A DNA stretch of 64,000 nt from LMUY01 sp965198565. GTDB taxonomy: Bacteria > Pseudomonadota > Alphaproteobacteria > Acetobacterales > Acetobacteraceae. Below are positions 34,366-41,432 of the stretch, piece after piece. The notes beneath the pieces are model-generated. The model was given only the letters and a program-made list of their open reading frames with translations. It made no database searches and was not told the DNA's origin. A program made the position numbers and the translations under genes. Each line of letters opens with the position of its first letter. The first letter of the stretch is position 1. The DNA lies in contig OZ240665.1 of assembly GCA_965198565.1 (NCBI GenBank), forward strand, positions 4,154,001 to 4,218,000, read 5' to 3'.

Positions 34366-35244
34366 TCAATCGAACGCCGGCGTCTTGATCCGTCTTGCCC
34401 CGTCGATATGCTCCCGCAGGAAGGCCGCCGCTCCCGGCATGTCGCCTGCGTCCAGCAGATCCAATATCTGCAGGTGTTCACGGCATTGCCGGCCCAGGCG
34501 GCCGCGGTTGACCGTGATGCGGTATTCGATCAGCCGGCGCACCCGATTGACCCGGCGTAAGCCCTCCAGGAAGAACGGGTTGCCCGACCAGCCGACGATC
34601 ATCTCGTGGAAGTCGGCGTTGATTTGGAACAACTGCGCCCGCGTCAGCCGCATGGCCGCGCCGCCAAGCAGCGCCATTTGCTGCTCTCGGGCGGCCCGTG
34701 ACGCCGCGGGCTCGACGCGGAATGTTGGTTCCAGCAAGCAAGCCGGTTCCATGGCGGCCCGGAAGCGGTAACCCTGGTCATACGCCTCGCGTGAGATCAG
34801 CACGGGAAGAAAAGCCCAGCCATGGCCCGGCAGCCGCTCTGCCCAGCCCTCGGCGGCAATGCGGTTCAGGAGCTTCAGCACCTGGCCGCGCGACAGCCGG
34901 TAGCGGCGCATCAGCTCGTTCTCGCTCACCCGCTCGGGCAAGCTGCCTGCCAAGCGATCCGCCGCGACCGCCATATACGGCGCGTCCTCTTCATCTGGAG
35001 CCAACCCCAGCGCCGCGCCGGCAAGGTCATCTCCAGCCTTGACGAGAAAGAACCCGCGATTGGGTTCCGAGCGGACGATCCCCAACTCGGCGAGGGTCCG
35101 CAGCGCAGCGCGCACCGGCGCGCGCGACACCCGGAACCGGTCCGCCAAGGCCTGCTCCGGCATATGCTGGCCGCTCGCCAGCGCATTCACGCGAACGTAG
35201 TCGAGGATGAGCGCAGGCATCTGCGACTGGAGGCGGGCGGACAT
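34366..35244 (-). CDS. GntR/FadR-family regulator with tandem winged helices
   Basis: A protein of about 292 residues. A first winged helix (MPEQALADRFRVSRAPVRAAL, LAELGIVRSEPNRGFFLV) is followed by a second, weaker one (VSENELMRRYRLSRGQVLKLL, AAEGWAERLPGHGWAF) and then an FCD-type ligand domain (FHEMIVGWSGNPFFLEGL, CREHLQILDLLDAGD). I start at the ATG at 35244; the longer frame to 35280 lacks support. It sits about 120 bases upstream of the aconitase-like gene on the same strand and probably controls it in response to a small carboxylate. The double DNA-binding head is less common than the single-headed FadR form. Confidence 0.85.
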   Translation of the reverse strand: MSARLQSQMPALILDYVRVNALASGQHMPEQALADRFRVSRAPVRAALRTLAELGIVRSEPNRGFFLVKAGDDLAGAALGLAPDEEDAPYMAVAADRLAGSLPERVSENELMRRYRLSRGQVLKLLNRIAAEGWAERLPGHGWAFLPVLISREAYDQGYRFRAAMEPACLLEPTFRVEPAASRAAREQQMALLGGAAMRLTRAQLFQINADFHEMIVGWSGNPFFLEGLRRVNRVRRLIEYRITVNRGRLGRQCREHLQILDLLDAGDMPGAAAFLREHIDGARRIKTPAFD

Positions 35245-35343
35245 GGCTCTCTCGTGCAGCAAGGCAAGCATGGCGGTCAAACCGACTGGATCAAGTCCTT
35301 CCGGATTGGCACATCGTCTCTATCCACGCACGCGGTCGAAAGA

Positions 35344-35427
35344 CCTTCTTCTCCCTCTCCCGTCCTTCACGGGGTCGGGGTCCTTCTTCTCCCTCTCCCG
35401 TCCTTCACGGGAGAGGGTCGGGGTGAG
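35344..35427. repeat. CTCTCCC/GGGAGAGGG intergenic repeat with partial tandem duplication
   Basis: A 31-base unit (CCTTCTTCTCCCTCTCCCGT then CCTTCACGGG) is present at 35344-35374 and 35382-35412. The second copy completes the hairpin and ends GGGAGAGGGTCGGGGTGAGG. It belongs to the family also seen at 44.2, 46.2, 50.8, 50.9, 56.75 and 61.8 kb. Confidence 0.8.
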
Positions 35428-35557
35428 GGCTCTTGGGTTGTGCACGATCCAGCGAAAACATGCTTGAGTGCACGAAACAATTGCTTCATGCTACCACAAA
35501 AGACAATCCGCGAAGCGAGCATCATAGCGGACGCATTCCGGCCAGGGAGCCGGAACC

Positions 35558-35664
35558 ATGCCCATCCGGACAGATCCAGCCTGCTACGTCGCTTATGTCG
35601 GCTGCCGCACCAGCCGGACCACACCATCCCGACCGGAAGCCCGGTCTGCATCGTGTTCCGTTGA
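35558..35664 (+). pseudogene. Scar of a lactonase gene (both ends joined)
   Basis: One frame reads YVAYVGCRTSR, matching the mature N-terminus of the lactonase at 28493-29713 (FAYVGCRTTK). Seventeen or so bases later another frame reads IPTGSPVCIVFR then TGA, matching its C-terminus (IATGSPVCIVFS). About 370 codons between them are gone. The order and spacing argue for a near-total internal deletion of a second lactonase copy. Confidence 0.5.
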
Positions 35665-36052
35665 ACGGATCTCGAAGACGTTGTGGAAAGTAGCGGCGGG
35701 CTTCAGCCCACCAAAGGGTCGCGATCAACGCGCGCTGGTATGGTTCGGAATGTCCGTGGCGCGGCGTTCACCTGCGCACCCCTCGACCCGCATGGCTTGT
35801 CGCCCGAACGACCGCACAAACCAAGGGTATGGTGCGCTTGGTTGGCTCACCCTCGCCTTGAGGTCGGCGCGCCGCCGATCGCCAACGAAAGCAGCGTGAC
35901 TGTCCCGGTGCCGCGTGCGATTCTACGAGCAGTCGGGAGCGTCAGCCGCCTGCGGCAAACGATCAACGAGGGGGCGTGCCGTGACAGGGGACATCAATGG
36001 ACCAGGCGCCAGCATAGCCCGGCGGCAGCATAGCCAGCCGGCAGCATAGATC
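35665..36052. other. Gene-free stretch before queE
   Basis: No convincing coding frame is present. Just before queE, CAGCATAG occurs three times within 40 bases (36010, 36027 and 36042). No preQ1-type riboswitch could be recognised. Confidence 0.4.
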
Positions 36053-36688
36053 GTGAGCTACAGCGTCAAGGAAATCTTCTACACGTTGCAGGGCGAGGGC
36101 CGGAACGCCGGGCGTGCGGCCGTGTTCTGTCGGTTTGCCGGCTGCAATCTGTGGTCGGGCCGTGAAGTCGACCGCGCGCGTGCGACCTGCCGCTTTTGCG
36201 ACACCGACTTCGTCGGCACCGATGGTCTGGGCGGCGGCCGCTTTCACAGCGCCTCTGACCTCGCACAAGCGGTCACGACAACCTGGCCGCCCGGAGTCAT
36301 CGGCCCCCGTCTGGTCGTGCTAACCGGGGGAGAACCACTGCTCCAGGTCGATCAGGCGCTTTTGGAAGCCCTGCATGCCGAACGGTTTGAAATCGCGATC
36401 GAGACGAATGGCACCCTCCCCGTCCCCGCGGGAGTGGATTGGGTCTGCGTAAGTCCAAAGGCGGGCACGCCGCTTATCGTGACATCCGGCGACGAGATGA
36501 AGCTGGTGTTCCCTCAAGCTGGCATCGACCCCGCTTGCTTTGAGTCGTTCGCGTTCGATCACTTTCTCTTGTCTCCGCTCGATGGCCCTGCGACGCGTGA
36601 GAACACTAAGGCTGCTGTCGCTTACTGCCTCGAGCATCCACGCTGGCGCCTCAATCTACAAACGCATAAGTTTCTCGGCATCCGGTGA
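36053..36688 (+). CDS. queE: 7-carboxy-7-deazaguanine synthase
   Basis: A 211-residue radical-SAM enzyme converting 6-carboxy-tetrahydropterin to 7-carboxy-7-deazaguanine in queuosine synthesis. The N-terminus SYSVKEIFYTLQGEG binds substrate, and the cluster motif is the variant CX14CX2C (cysteines in FAGCNLW and CRFCDTDF) known for proteobacterial QueE. LTGGEPLLQ (SAM) and IAIETNGTLPVP follow, ending NLQTHKFLGIR. It starts at a GTG. Its stop overlaps the queD start (TGATG). No queC or queF is adjacent, so the rest of the pathway must lie elsewhere. Confidence 0.93.
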   Translation: MSYSVKEIFYTLQGEGRNAGRAAVFCRFAGCNLWSGREVDRARATCRFCDTDFVGTDGLGGGRFHSASDLAQAVTTTWPPGVIGPRLVVLTGGEPLLQVDQALLEALHAERFEIAIETNGTLPVPAGVDWVCVSPKAGTPLIVTSGDEMKLVFPQAGIDPACFESFAFDHFLLSPLDGPATRENTKAAVAYCLEHPRWRLNLQTHKFLGIR

Positions 36689-37062
36689 TGTTCGAGCTCA
36701 GCAAGCAATTCCGCTTCGACGCGGCTCACACCCTTGAGCGTCGGGTCGACTCGGCGCCGAGCCGCCGCATCCATGGGCACTCGTATCGAGCCGAGGTCAC
36801 TGTCCGCGGACGCGCCGACCCGGTCAGCGGCATGGTGGTGGATCTTGGCTTGTTCCAGCGCCTTCTCATAGACGCTCGAGACGGCCTGGATCACCGGCTG
36901 CTGGACGACATTCCAGATCTCGGCCCGGCGACCTTGGAAAACCTCTGCCAGTGGATCTGGCGCCGCTTGTGCGAACGCTGCCCTGGGCTTCTGAAGATCA
37001 CCGTGTTCCGCGACAGCGAAGGCGACTCATGCACCTACTTCGGACCAGGAGAGAGCTCCTGA
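36688..37062 (+). CDS. queD: 6-carboxytetrahydropterin synthase-like protein (QueD family)
   Basis: A 124-residue PTPS-family enzyme, overlapping queE. The zinc ligands are visible: His in FDAAHTL and the two in RIHGHSYRAEV. The acid/His pair of LDHRLLDD and the C-terminal glutamate-bearing PATLEN are present too. The catalytic cysteine usually found just before the HGH motif (CGRLHGHS in the E. coli enzyme) is replaced: here SRRIHGHS. Pairing with queE supports a queuosine role, but the missing thiol suggests an altered mechanism or a different nucleophile. Length is normal. Confidence 0.87.
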   Translation: MFELSKQFRFDAAHTLERRVDSAPSRRIHGHSYRAEVTVRGRADPVSGMVVDLGLFQRLLIDARDGLDHRLLDDIPDLGPATLENLCQWIWRRLCERCPGLLKITVFRDSEGDSCTYFGPGESS

Positions 37063-37072
37063 TGCACCAGGT

Positions 37073-37487
37073 TCAAACGGCCAACGAGAACACCGGGACC
37101 ATGCGGCCTTCCGCAGCCGGGCGGAAGCCCACCCGGACCGCATCGTCGATCCGCACCGCCGCCGGGTCGCATCCGCCCCAAGTTCGTCAGCATCACCGGC
37201 CCTTCGCTCAGCCGGACGTAGGCCACGATCGATAGCGGCGTGGCCCCTTCAAGCCAACTGAAGGCGTAGACGCGGCCGGTTCCCGCAGCCGGCTCCAGCG
37301 CCACCCGCTGGCTGTGGCAGAACGGGCAGAACGCCCGCGGGTACCAGTGCCATCCGCCGCAGTCATGGCAGCGCGGCAGCAGCAAAGTTCCGGCCGCCGT
37401 CGCGCGCCAGAACGCCCGGCTGCTGGGGTGCGTGGTCACGTACGGGTCGCCGTCCAGCACGCTCTCGCTATCGGCGGCCATCGTCAT
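37073..37487 (-). pseudogene. DUF35 OB-fold/zinc-ribbon protein, frameshifted
   Basis: From the ATG at 37487 the frame gives a DUF35 (thiolase-partner) protein: rubredoxin-like knuckles CHDCGGWHWYPRAFCPFC, then the OB-fold VYAFSWLEGATP, IVAYVRLSEGPVMLTNL. There it derails into a proline/glycine-rich tail. Dropping one G from the GGGG run near 37160 restores DPAAVRIDDAVRVGFRPAAE and a proper end (MVPVFSLAV, TGA at 37073-37075). It is either a genuine single-base insertion or a sequencing error. The start overlaps the upstream thiolase remnant. Confidence 0.65.
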
Positions 37488-37890
37488 GCCGCTCCAAAAC
37501 GACCGTGGCATGGGCATGCCCGCTGCCGATCACGCCGCCGGGGCCGCTGGCGAGCGCCAGCGCGCAACCGCGCACCTGCACGGCCGGGGTGGGCCTCGCC
37601 ACGGAGCTGGCGCACGGCCTCGATCAGCTTGGTCATGCCGCCGCGGTTGCTCGGATGGTTGTTGCACAGGCCGCCCCCATCCGTGTTGAACGGCAGCCGG
37701 CCAACGCCGCTGATCAGCTTGCCATCCGCCACGAACCGCCCGCCCTGGACCTTCTCGCAGAAGCCAAAATCCTCGAGTTGCTGCACCACCATGATGGCGA
37801 AGTTGTCGTAGATGGACGCATACTCGATGTCCTGCGGTCTCACTCCGGCGTCGGCGAAGGCCGCGGCGCCTGATCCGGTGGCCATAGCAG
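37468..37890 (-). pseudogene. Thiolase-family C-terminal remnant, frameshifted
   Basis: The readable part starts around ATGSGAAAFADAGV and continues IEYASIYDNFAIMVVQQLED, then LPFNTDGGGLCNNHPSNRGG, the C-terminal half of SCP2-type thiolases with the NHP motif. The N-terminal 230 or so residues are absent. After GEAHP the frame is lost; removing one C from the CCCC run near 37581 restores AVQVRGCALALASGPGGVIG and the second active-site region GSGHAHATVVL, ending at TAG (37468-37470). Two independent lesions mark it as dead. Confidence 0.65.
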
Positions 37891-37945
37891 GAGGTAACGA
37901 AGGCATTATTCCCGCCGGGCTGCTAGAACGCTCATCTCCAAACAA

Positions 37946-38302
37946 GCATAACCCCAGAGCAGCGGAAGACGTGGCAAACTTCGGCTGAGCTCTGCCGGTT
38001 CAATGCAGCGCAGCTTGCCATTACGATGCCCCAAACCAAGCACGGTCCGTAATCCTCTGTTGCCGAAATTCGCATGTTCTCATCGGCCCAGACGCAAACT
38101 AGAATTGTGCGGGAACGTCTACCCTGGGATTTCATCAATCCTGCTGTTCTGGTCGAACTCGGCCCCATACTCAGCCATCGCACGTTCGGCAAGATCGCCG
38201 CGGCTAGCACACAGCGTGGTTCGTCCAACCCAATCCATGCCTGTATATTAGCCAGACGTTGGACGGAACCACCCCGGAAACCCGCCAACCCACTGAAACC
38301 AT
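37946..38302. other. Gene-free stretch before tRNA-Glu
   Basis: This lower-GC stretch has no recognisable gene. Short open frames exist on both strands but match nothing I know. It adjoins the truncated thiolase, so it may be material brought in by the rearrangement that cut that gene. Confidence 0.4.
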
Positions 38303-38378
38303 TGGCGTCCCGTAGGGGATTCGAACCCCTGTTACCGCCGTGAGAGGGCGGTGTCCTAGGCCTCTAGACGAACAGGAC
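38303..38378 (-). tRNA. tRNA-Glu (CTC)
   Basis: A full cloverleaf on the minus strand: acceptor stem GTCCTGT/ACGGGAC (one G-U), anticodon stem CCGCC/GGCGG with loop CCTCTCA (anticodon CTC), T-loop GTTCGAATC and genomically encoded CCA. No integrase or duplicated 3' end is seen next to it. Confidence 0.97.
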
Positions 38379-38486
38379 AGCGACAAACCCTCACCTAAGA
38401 CGAACCGCTTCCATCCGCAACCCCGCCGCCCGGCACGCCACCCCGCGAACGCCAGCCCCTGCAACAGGCAGCAGAACAGGGCCGCT

Positions 38487-38756
38487 TCAACGCACCAAAC
38501 CCACCCGCCCAACAACCCGGCCCGTCCGAGGGTCGATCAGAACCACCCGGTCCGGCCCGCCGCCCGAAAGCAGCACCGCAAGGTGGTCAGCCACCGCAGC
38601 CACCCCTCCCATCCGTGTCCCCACAGGCTCCTCCAACAGCGTTTCCGCCTGCGCCGGGGCGGCGCCAAGCCGATGCGTGATCGTCACGGCCACACCCGCC
38701 ACGCCGGCCACGATCAGCACGCCCATCAACGCCACCAAAACCACCAACCCGCGCAT
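38487..38756 (-). CDS. Small membrane-anchored protein, DUF6476-like
   Basis: An 89-residue protein with one N-terminal helix (MRGLVVLVALMGVLIVAGVA), then a short periplasmic beta domain (LLEEPVGTRMGGVAAVAD, LSGGGPDRVVLIDPRTGRVV). I start at the ATG at 38756, where the helix begins. Small proteins of this layout sit next to the RluD gene in many alphaproteobacteria, and here it is divergent from it by only 45 bases. The function is unknown. Confidence 0.7.
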   Translation of the reverse strand: MRGLVVLVALMGVLIVAGVAGVAVTITHRLGAAPAQAETLLEEPVGTRMGGVAAVADHLAVLLSGGGPDRVVLIDPRTGRVVGRVGLVR

Positions 38757-38801
38757 CACCCCATCTCCCCCAACCAACCCAGCGGCGCTACGCTGCAGCC
38801 C

Positions 38802-39806
38802 ATGACCTCACAGCCGGAAAGCGCCTGGCGCGTCACCGCCGGGCCACAGGACGCCGGCCTGCGCATCGACAGCTTCTTGGCAAGAGCGATCGGCACGGTT
38901 TCACGATCCCGCGTCAAGGGCCTGATCCATCAGGGCCACGCATCGGCCAACGGCGTCGCCATCACCGACCCGGCCCACACCGTGGCGTCCGGGCAAAACT
39001 ACGTGCTCTGCCAACCGCCAGCAACGCCCGCGACCCCGCAGCCCCAAGCCGGCAACTTCACCATCCTGTTCGAAGATGCCGACCTGCTCGTGCTCGACAA
39101 GCCGGCCGGCCTGGTGGTGCATCCCGCGCCCGGCAGCCCGGACCGAACCCTCGTCAACGCGCTCCTGGCACATTGCGGCGACAGCCTGCCCGGGATCGGC
39201 GGCGAGAAGCGACCCGGCATCGTTCACCGCCTGGACAAGGATACGTCCGGCGTCATGGTGGTCGCGAAGAGCGAACTGGCCATGGCCGCGCTCTCCCAAG
39301 CCTTCGCCACCCGAGACCTGGAACGCAGCTATCTGGCGCTGTGCTGGGGCGTTCCCTCACCCCGCCAGGGCGCGTTCAGCGGCGCGATCGGCCGCGACCC
39401 GCGGGAGCGCAAGCGCATGGCCGTCGTCACGCGGGGCGGCAAGCAGGCGCTCACCTCCTATGAGGTCAAGCGCGCCTGGGGAACCGCCGCGGCTTTGCTG
39501 GCCTGCCGCCTCGCCACCGGCCGCACGCACCAGATCCGCGTCCACCTGGCAACAGCAGGGCACCCACTCATCGGTGACCCAACCTACCTGCGCCGAATTC
39601 CACCAGCCGCGAGGTTGCTCCCGCCAACCGCACGCAGCGTCTTGCTCGACTTCCCGCGGCAAGCCTTGCATGCAACCAGCCTCGCCTTCCGGCACCCCCG
39701 CACCGGCCAAGTCCTGCGGTTCGAAACGGCGCCGCCCGACGATTTCGCTGGCCTCGTGACAACGCTCTACGCCTCGTCCGAACCGACGTTGTTGCATCGA
39801 GCTTGA
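38802..39806 (+). CDS. rluD: 23S rRNA pseudouridine synthase, RluA/RluD family
   Basis: A 334-residue pseudouridine synthase. An S4 RNA-binding domain (LRIDSFLARAIGTVSRSRVK) comes first, then the catalytic domain with GIVHRLDKDTSGVMVVAKS; the aspartate at residue 145 is the catalytic one. GRTHQIRVHLATAGHPLIGD follows. RluD modifies U1911/1915/1917 of helix 69 in 23S rRNA; the exact RluA subgroup is inferred from the S4 domain and the DKDTSG wording. The ATG at 38802 gives the normal length. It is upstream of rpoH, an arrangement common in alphaproteobacteria. Confidence 0.92.
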   Translation: MTSQPESAWRVTAGPQDAGLRIDSFLARAIGTVSRSRVKGLIHQGHASANGVAITDPAHTVASGQNYVLCQPPATPATPQPQAGNFTILFEDADLLVLDKPAGLVVHPAPGSPDRTLVNALLAHCGDSLPGIGGEKRPGIVHRLDKDTSGVMVVAKSELAMAALSQAFATRDLERSYLALCWGVPSPRQGAFSGAIGRDPRERKRMAVVTRGGKQALTSYEVKRAWGTAAALLACRLATGRTHQIRVHLATAGHPLIGDPTYLRRIPPAARLLPPTARSVLLDFPRQALHATSLAFRHPRTGQVLRFETAPPDDFAGLVTTLYASSEPTLLHRA

Positions 39807-40006
39807 CAGGACCAACCCGGTACGGTATCAACCAAGCGTTGCCGGACGATGCCCCGGAAGGTGCTAGGCTGGAAGTCGCTGCCAAGTTCGGGGCGATCTC
39901 CAACCCGTGAGGTGCCGCAGCGCATCATTAGGGCCCACGACTGCAACCAGACAAGGCCCTCGCCGTAAAGGGATGGCTAGGTTCAGTTGGGGACGGAAGG
40001 AGCCGC

Positions 40007-40900
40007 GTGGTGGCCGCTACAGTTTTGAATATCGCCCCGGAGGGGAACCTCTCCCGTTATCTCCAGGAAATCCGCAAGTTCCCCATGCTCGCTCCCGACG
40101 AGGAGTTGGCACTGTCCAAGGCCTGGCGAGACAACGAGGACATGGCAGCCGCCCACAAACTCGTCACATCGCACCTCCGCTTGGTCGCGAAGATCGCCAT
40201 GGGCTACCGCGGCTATGGCTTGCCCGTCGGTGAGCTGATCAGCGAGGGCAATGTCGGCATGATGCAGGCAGTCAAGCGGTTCGACCCTGACCGCGGCTTC
40301 CGCCTCGCCACGTATGCGATGTGGTGGATCCGCGCTGCCATCCAGGAATACATCCTTCACAGTTGGTCGCTGGTAAAGATGGGGACGACCGCGGCGCAGA
40401 AGAAGCTGTTTTTCAACCTGCGACGCCTGAAGGGTCAGATGCAGGCGATCGACGATGGCGACCTGAAGCCGGAGCACGTCGCCAAGATCTCGCGCGTCCT
40501 GCAAGTCCCCGAGCAGGACGTGGTGAGCATGAACCGCCGCCTGGCCGCTCCGGATCACAGCTTGAATGCCCCGGTTCGCGCCGACAGCGAGGGCGAATGG
40601 CAGGACTGGCTCGTCGACGAGGGTCAGAGCCAAGAGGCTGAACTCGCGGACCGTGAGGAACTCACCGGTCGCAAGGCATTGCTCTCCAATGCACTGCGCA
40701 CTCTGAACGAGCGGGAGCGGCACATCCTCATCGAGCGGCGCTTGAAGGACAATCCCACCACTCTCGAGGAACTGTCCCAGCAATATGGGATCTCCCGCGA
40801 GCGTGTGCGCCAAATCGAGGTCCGCGCCTTCGAGAAACTGCAGAAGTCGATGAAGCAGCAGGTTGTCGAGCAGCGTTTGGCACTTCCGCTCGCCGCCTAG
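40007..40900 (+). CDS. rpoH: RNA polymerase sigma-32 (heat-shock) factor
   Basis: A 297-residue sigma factor. Region 2 is LVAKIAMGYRGYGLPVGELI, then FDPDRGFRLATYAMWWIRAA (core and -10 binding); the RpoH box QKKLFFNLRRLKG is diagnostic for sigma-32; region 4 ends GISRERVRQIEVRAFEKL. It directs the heat-shock regulon. The start is a GTG (two in tandem, 40007 and 40010) behind GGAAGGAG. A hairpin terminator lies 30 bases after the stop. I see no obvious RNA-thermometer or sigma-E promoter in the 200-base upstream region. Confidence 0.95.
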   Translation: MVAATVLNIAPEGNLSRYLQEIRKFPMLAPDEELALSKAWRDNEDMAAAHKLVTSHLRLVAKIAMGYRGYGLPVGELISEGNVGMMQAVKRFDPDRGFRLATYAMWWIRAAIQEYILHSWSLVKMGTTAAQKKLFFNLRRLKGQMQAIDDGDLKPEHVAKISRVLQVPEQDVVSMNRRLAAPDHSLNAPVRADSEGEWQDWLVDEGQSQEAELADREELTGRKALLSNALRTLNERERHILIERRLKDNPTTLEELSQQYGISRERVRQIEVRAFEKLQKSMKQQVVEQRLALPLAA

Positions 40901-40929
40901 TTCGCCGCGCGACGTGCCCTCTTACAATA

Positions 40930-40955
40930 GCCCACTCGACTCGCGTCGGGTGGGC
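40930..40955 (+). terminator. Terminator hairpin after rpoH
   Basis: Arms GCCCACTCGAC and GTCGGGTGGGC (11 pairs, one G-U) with a four-base loop, followed by the weakly T-rich CATTGTCGTT. Confidence 0.65.
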
Positions 40956-40958
40956 CAT

Positions 40959-41008
40959 TGTCGTTAAACGACATCGCGCCATTTGTCGTTAAACGACATC
41001 GCGCCATT
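40959..41008. repeat. Perfect 25-bp tandem duplication spanning a stop codon
   Basis: The unit 40959-40983 is repeated exactly at 40984-41008. Each unit contains the palindrome TGTCGTTAAACGACA. The right copy encodes the last codons (EWRDVV) and TAA of the leftward membrane-protein gene; the left copy is a duplicate of that gene end. Confidence 0.95.
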
Positions 41009-41432
41009 CCTCCACCAGCTTGGCTCGCTCCTCCCGCAAGCGATTTTCTGCGTGCTCATCCGCTTTCTGCATGATGAACAGCGAAACCACCTCCCAAATC
41101 TGACCGATCAGCCAGGCGGACCCGCTCGCCGCCCACGACCAGAGCGGCACCGCCGGGTCTGCCAGGATGTCCACCGCGGCCCCAAGCGATCCGCCTTGCT
41201 CCCAAAGGTGAACCACCGGGGCGAGCGATGTCGCTCCCGCCATCAGCAGCATCGAGCGGGCAACCGGGCGACCCGGCGTTTGCTCGAACCCAAGCGTTGC
41301 CAACGCCACCGCAAGCAGCGTTGCCAAAACGAGAGCCGTTCCGGGCGCCAACACCACCAGCCCGCCGCAGAGCGCGCCTTGCAGCCATAACCAAGAGCGG
41401 GCCGGGCTCGACGCTGCCTTTGGCTTCGCCAT
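40989..41432 (-). CDS. Small membrane protein of unknown function
   Basis: A 147-residue protein with three or four hydrophobic helices (LWLQGALCGGLVVLAPGTAL, VLATLLAVALATLGF, SMLLMAGATSLAPVVHLW, SGSAWLIGQIWEVVSLF) and a charged C-terminal helix (KADEHAENRLREERAKLVEE) that probably lies in the cytoplasm. Its start overlaps the stop of the upstream pseudokinase gene (TGATG), so the two are made together and may form a complex. I do not recognise the family. Its 3' end is tandemly duplicated. Confidence 0.75.
   Translation of the reverse strand: MAKPKAASSPARSWLWLQGALCGGLVVLAPGTALVLATLLAVALATLGFEQTPGRPVARSMLLMAGATSLAPVVHLWEQGGSLGAAVDILADPAVPLWSWAASGSAWLIGQIWEVVSLFIMQKADEHAENRLREERAKLVEEWRDVV

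Noticed and set aside
35344..35427. Possible CRISPR-like repeat
   Set aside because: Only two units with a 7-base gap; part of the dispersed CTCTCCC hairpin family. No cas genes and no regular spacers anywhere in the window.
35900..36052. preQ1 riboswitch ahead of queE
   Set aside because: The short upstream region lacks a C-rich loop/A-rich tail arrangement of preQ1 aptamers; only CAGCATAG repeats are visible.
37932..38288. Open frames in the gap before tRNA-Glu (both strands)
   Set aside because: None has a ribosome-binding site, recognisable domain or typical codon use; one runs into the tRNA.
38303..38378. tRNA-Glu as an integration site for a genomic island
   Set aside because: No integrase, no duplicated tRNA 3' end and no element boundary were found on either side, although decayed genes lie nearby.
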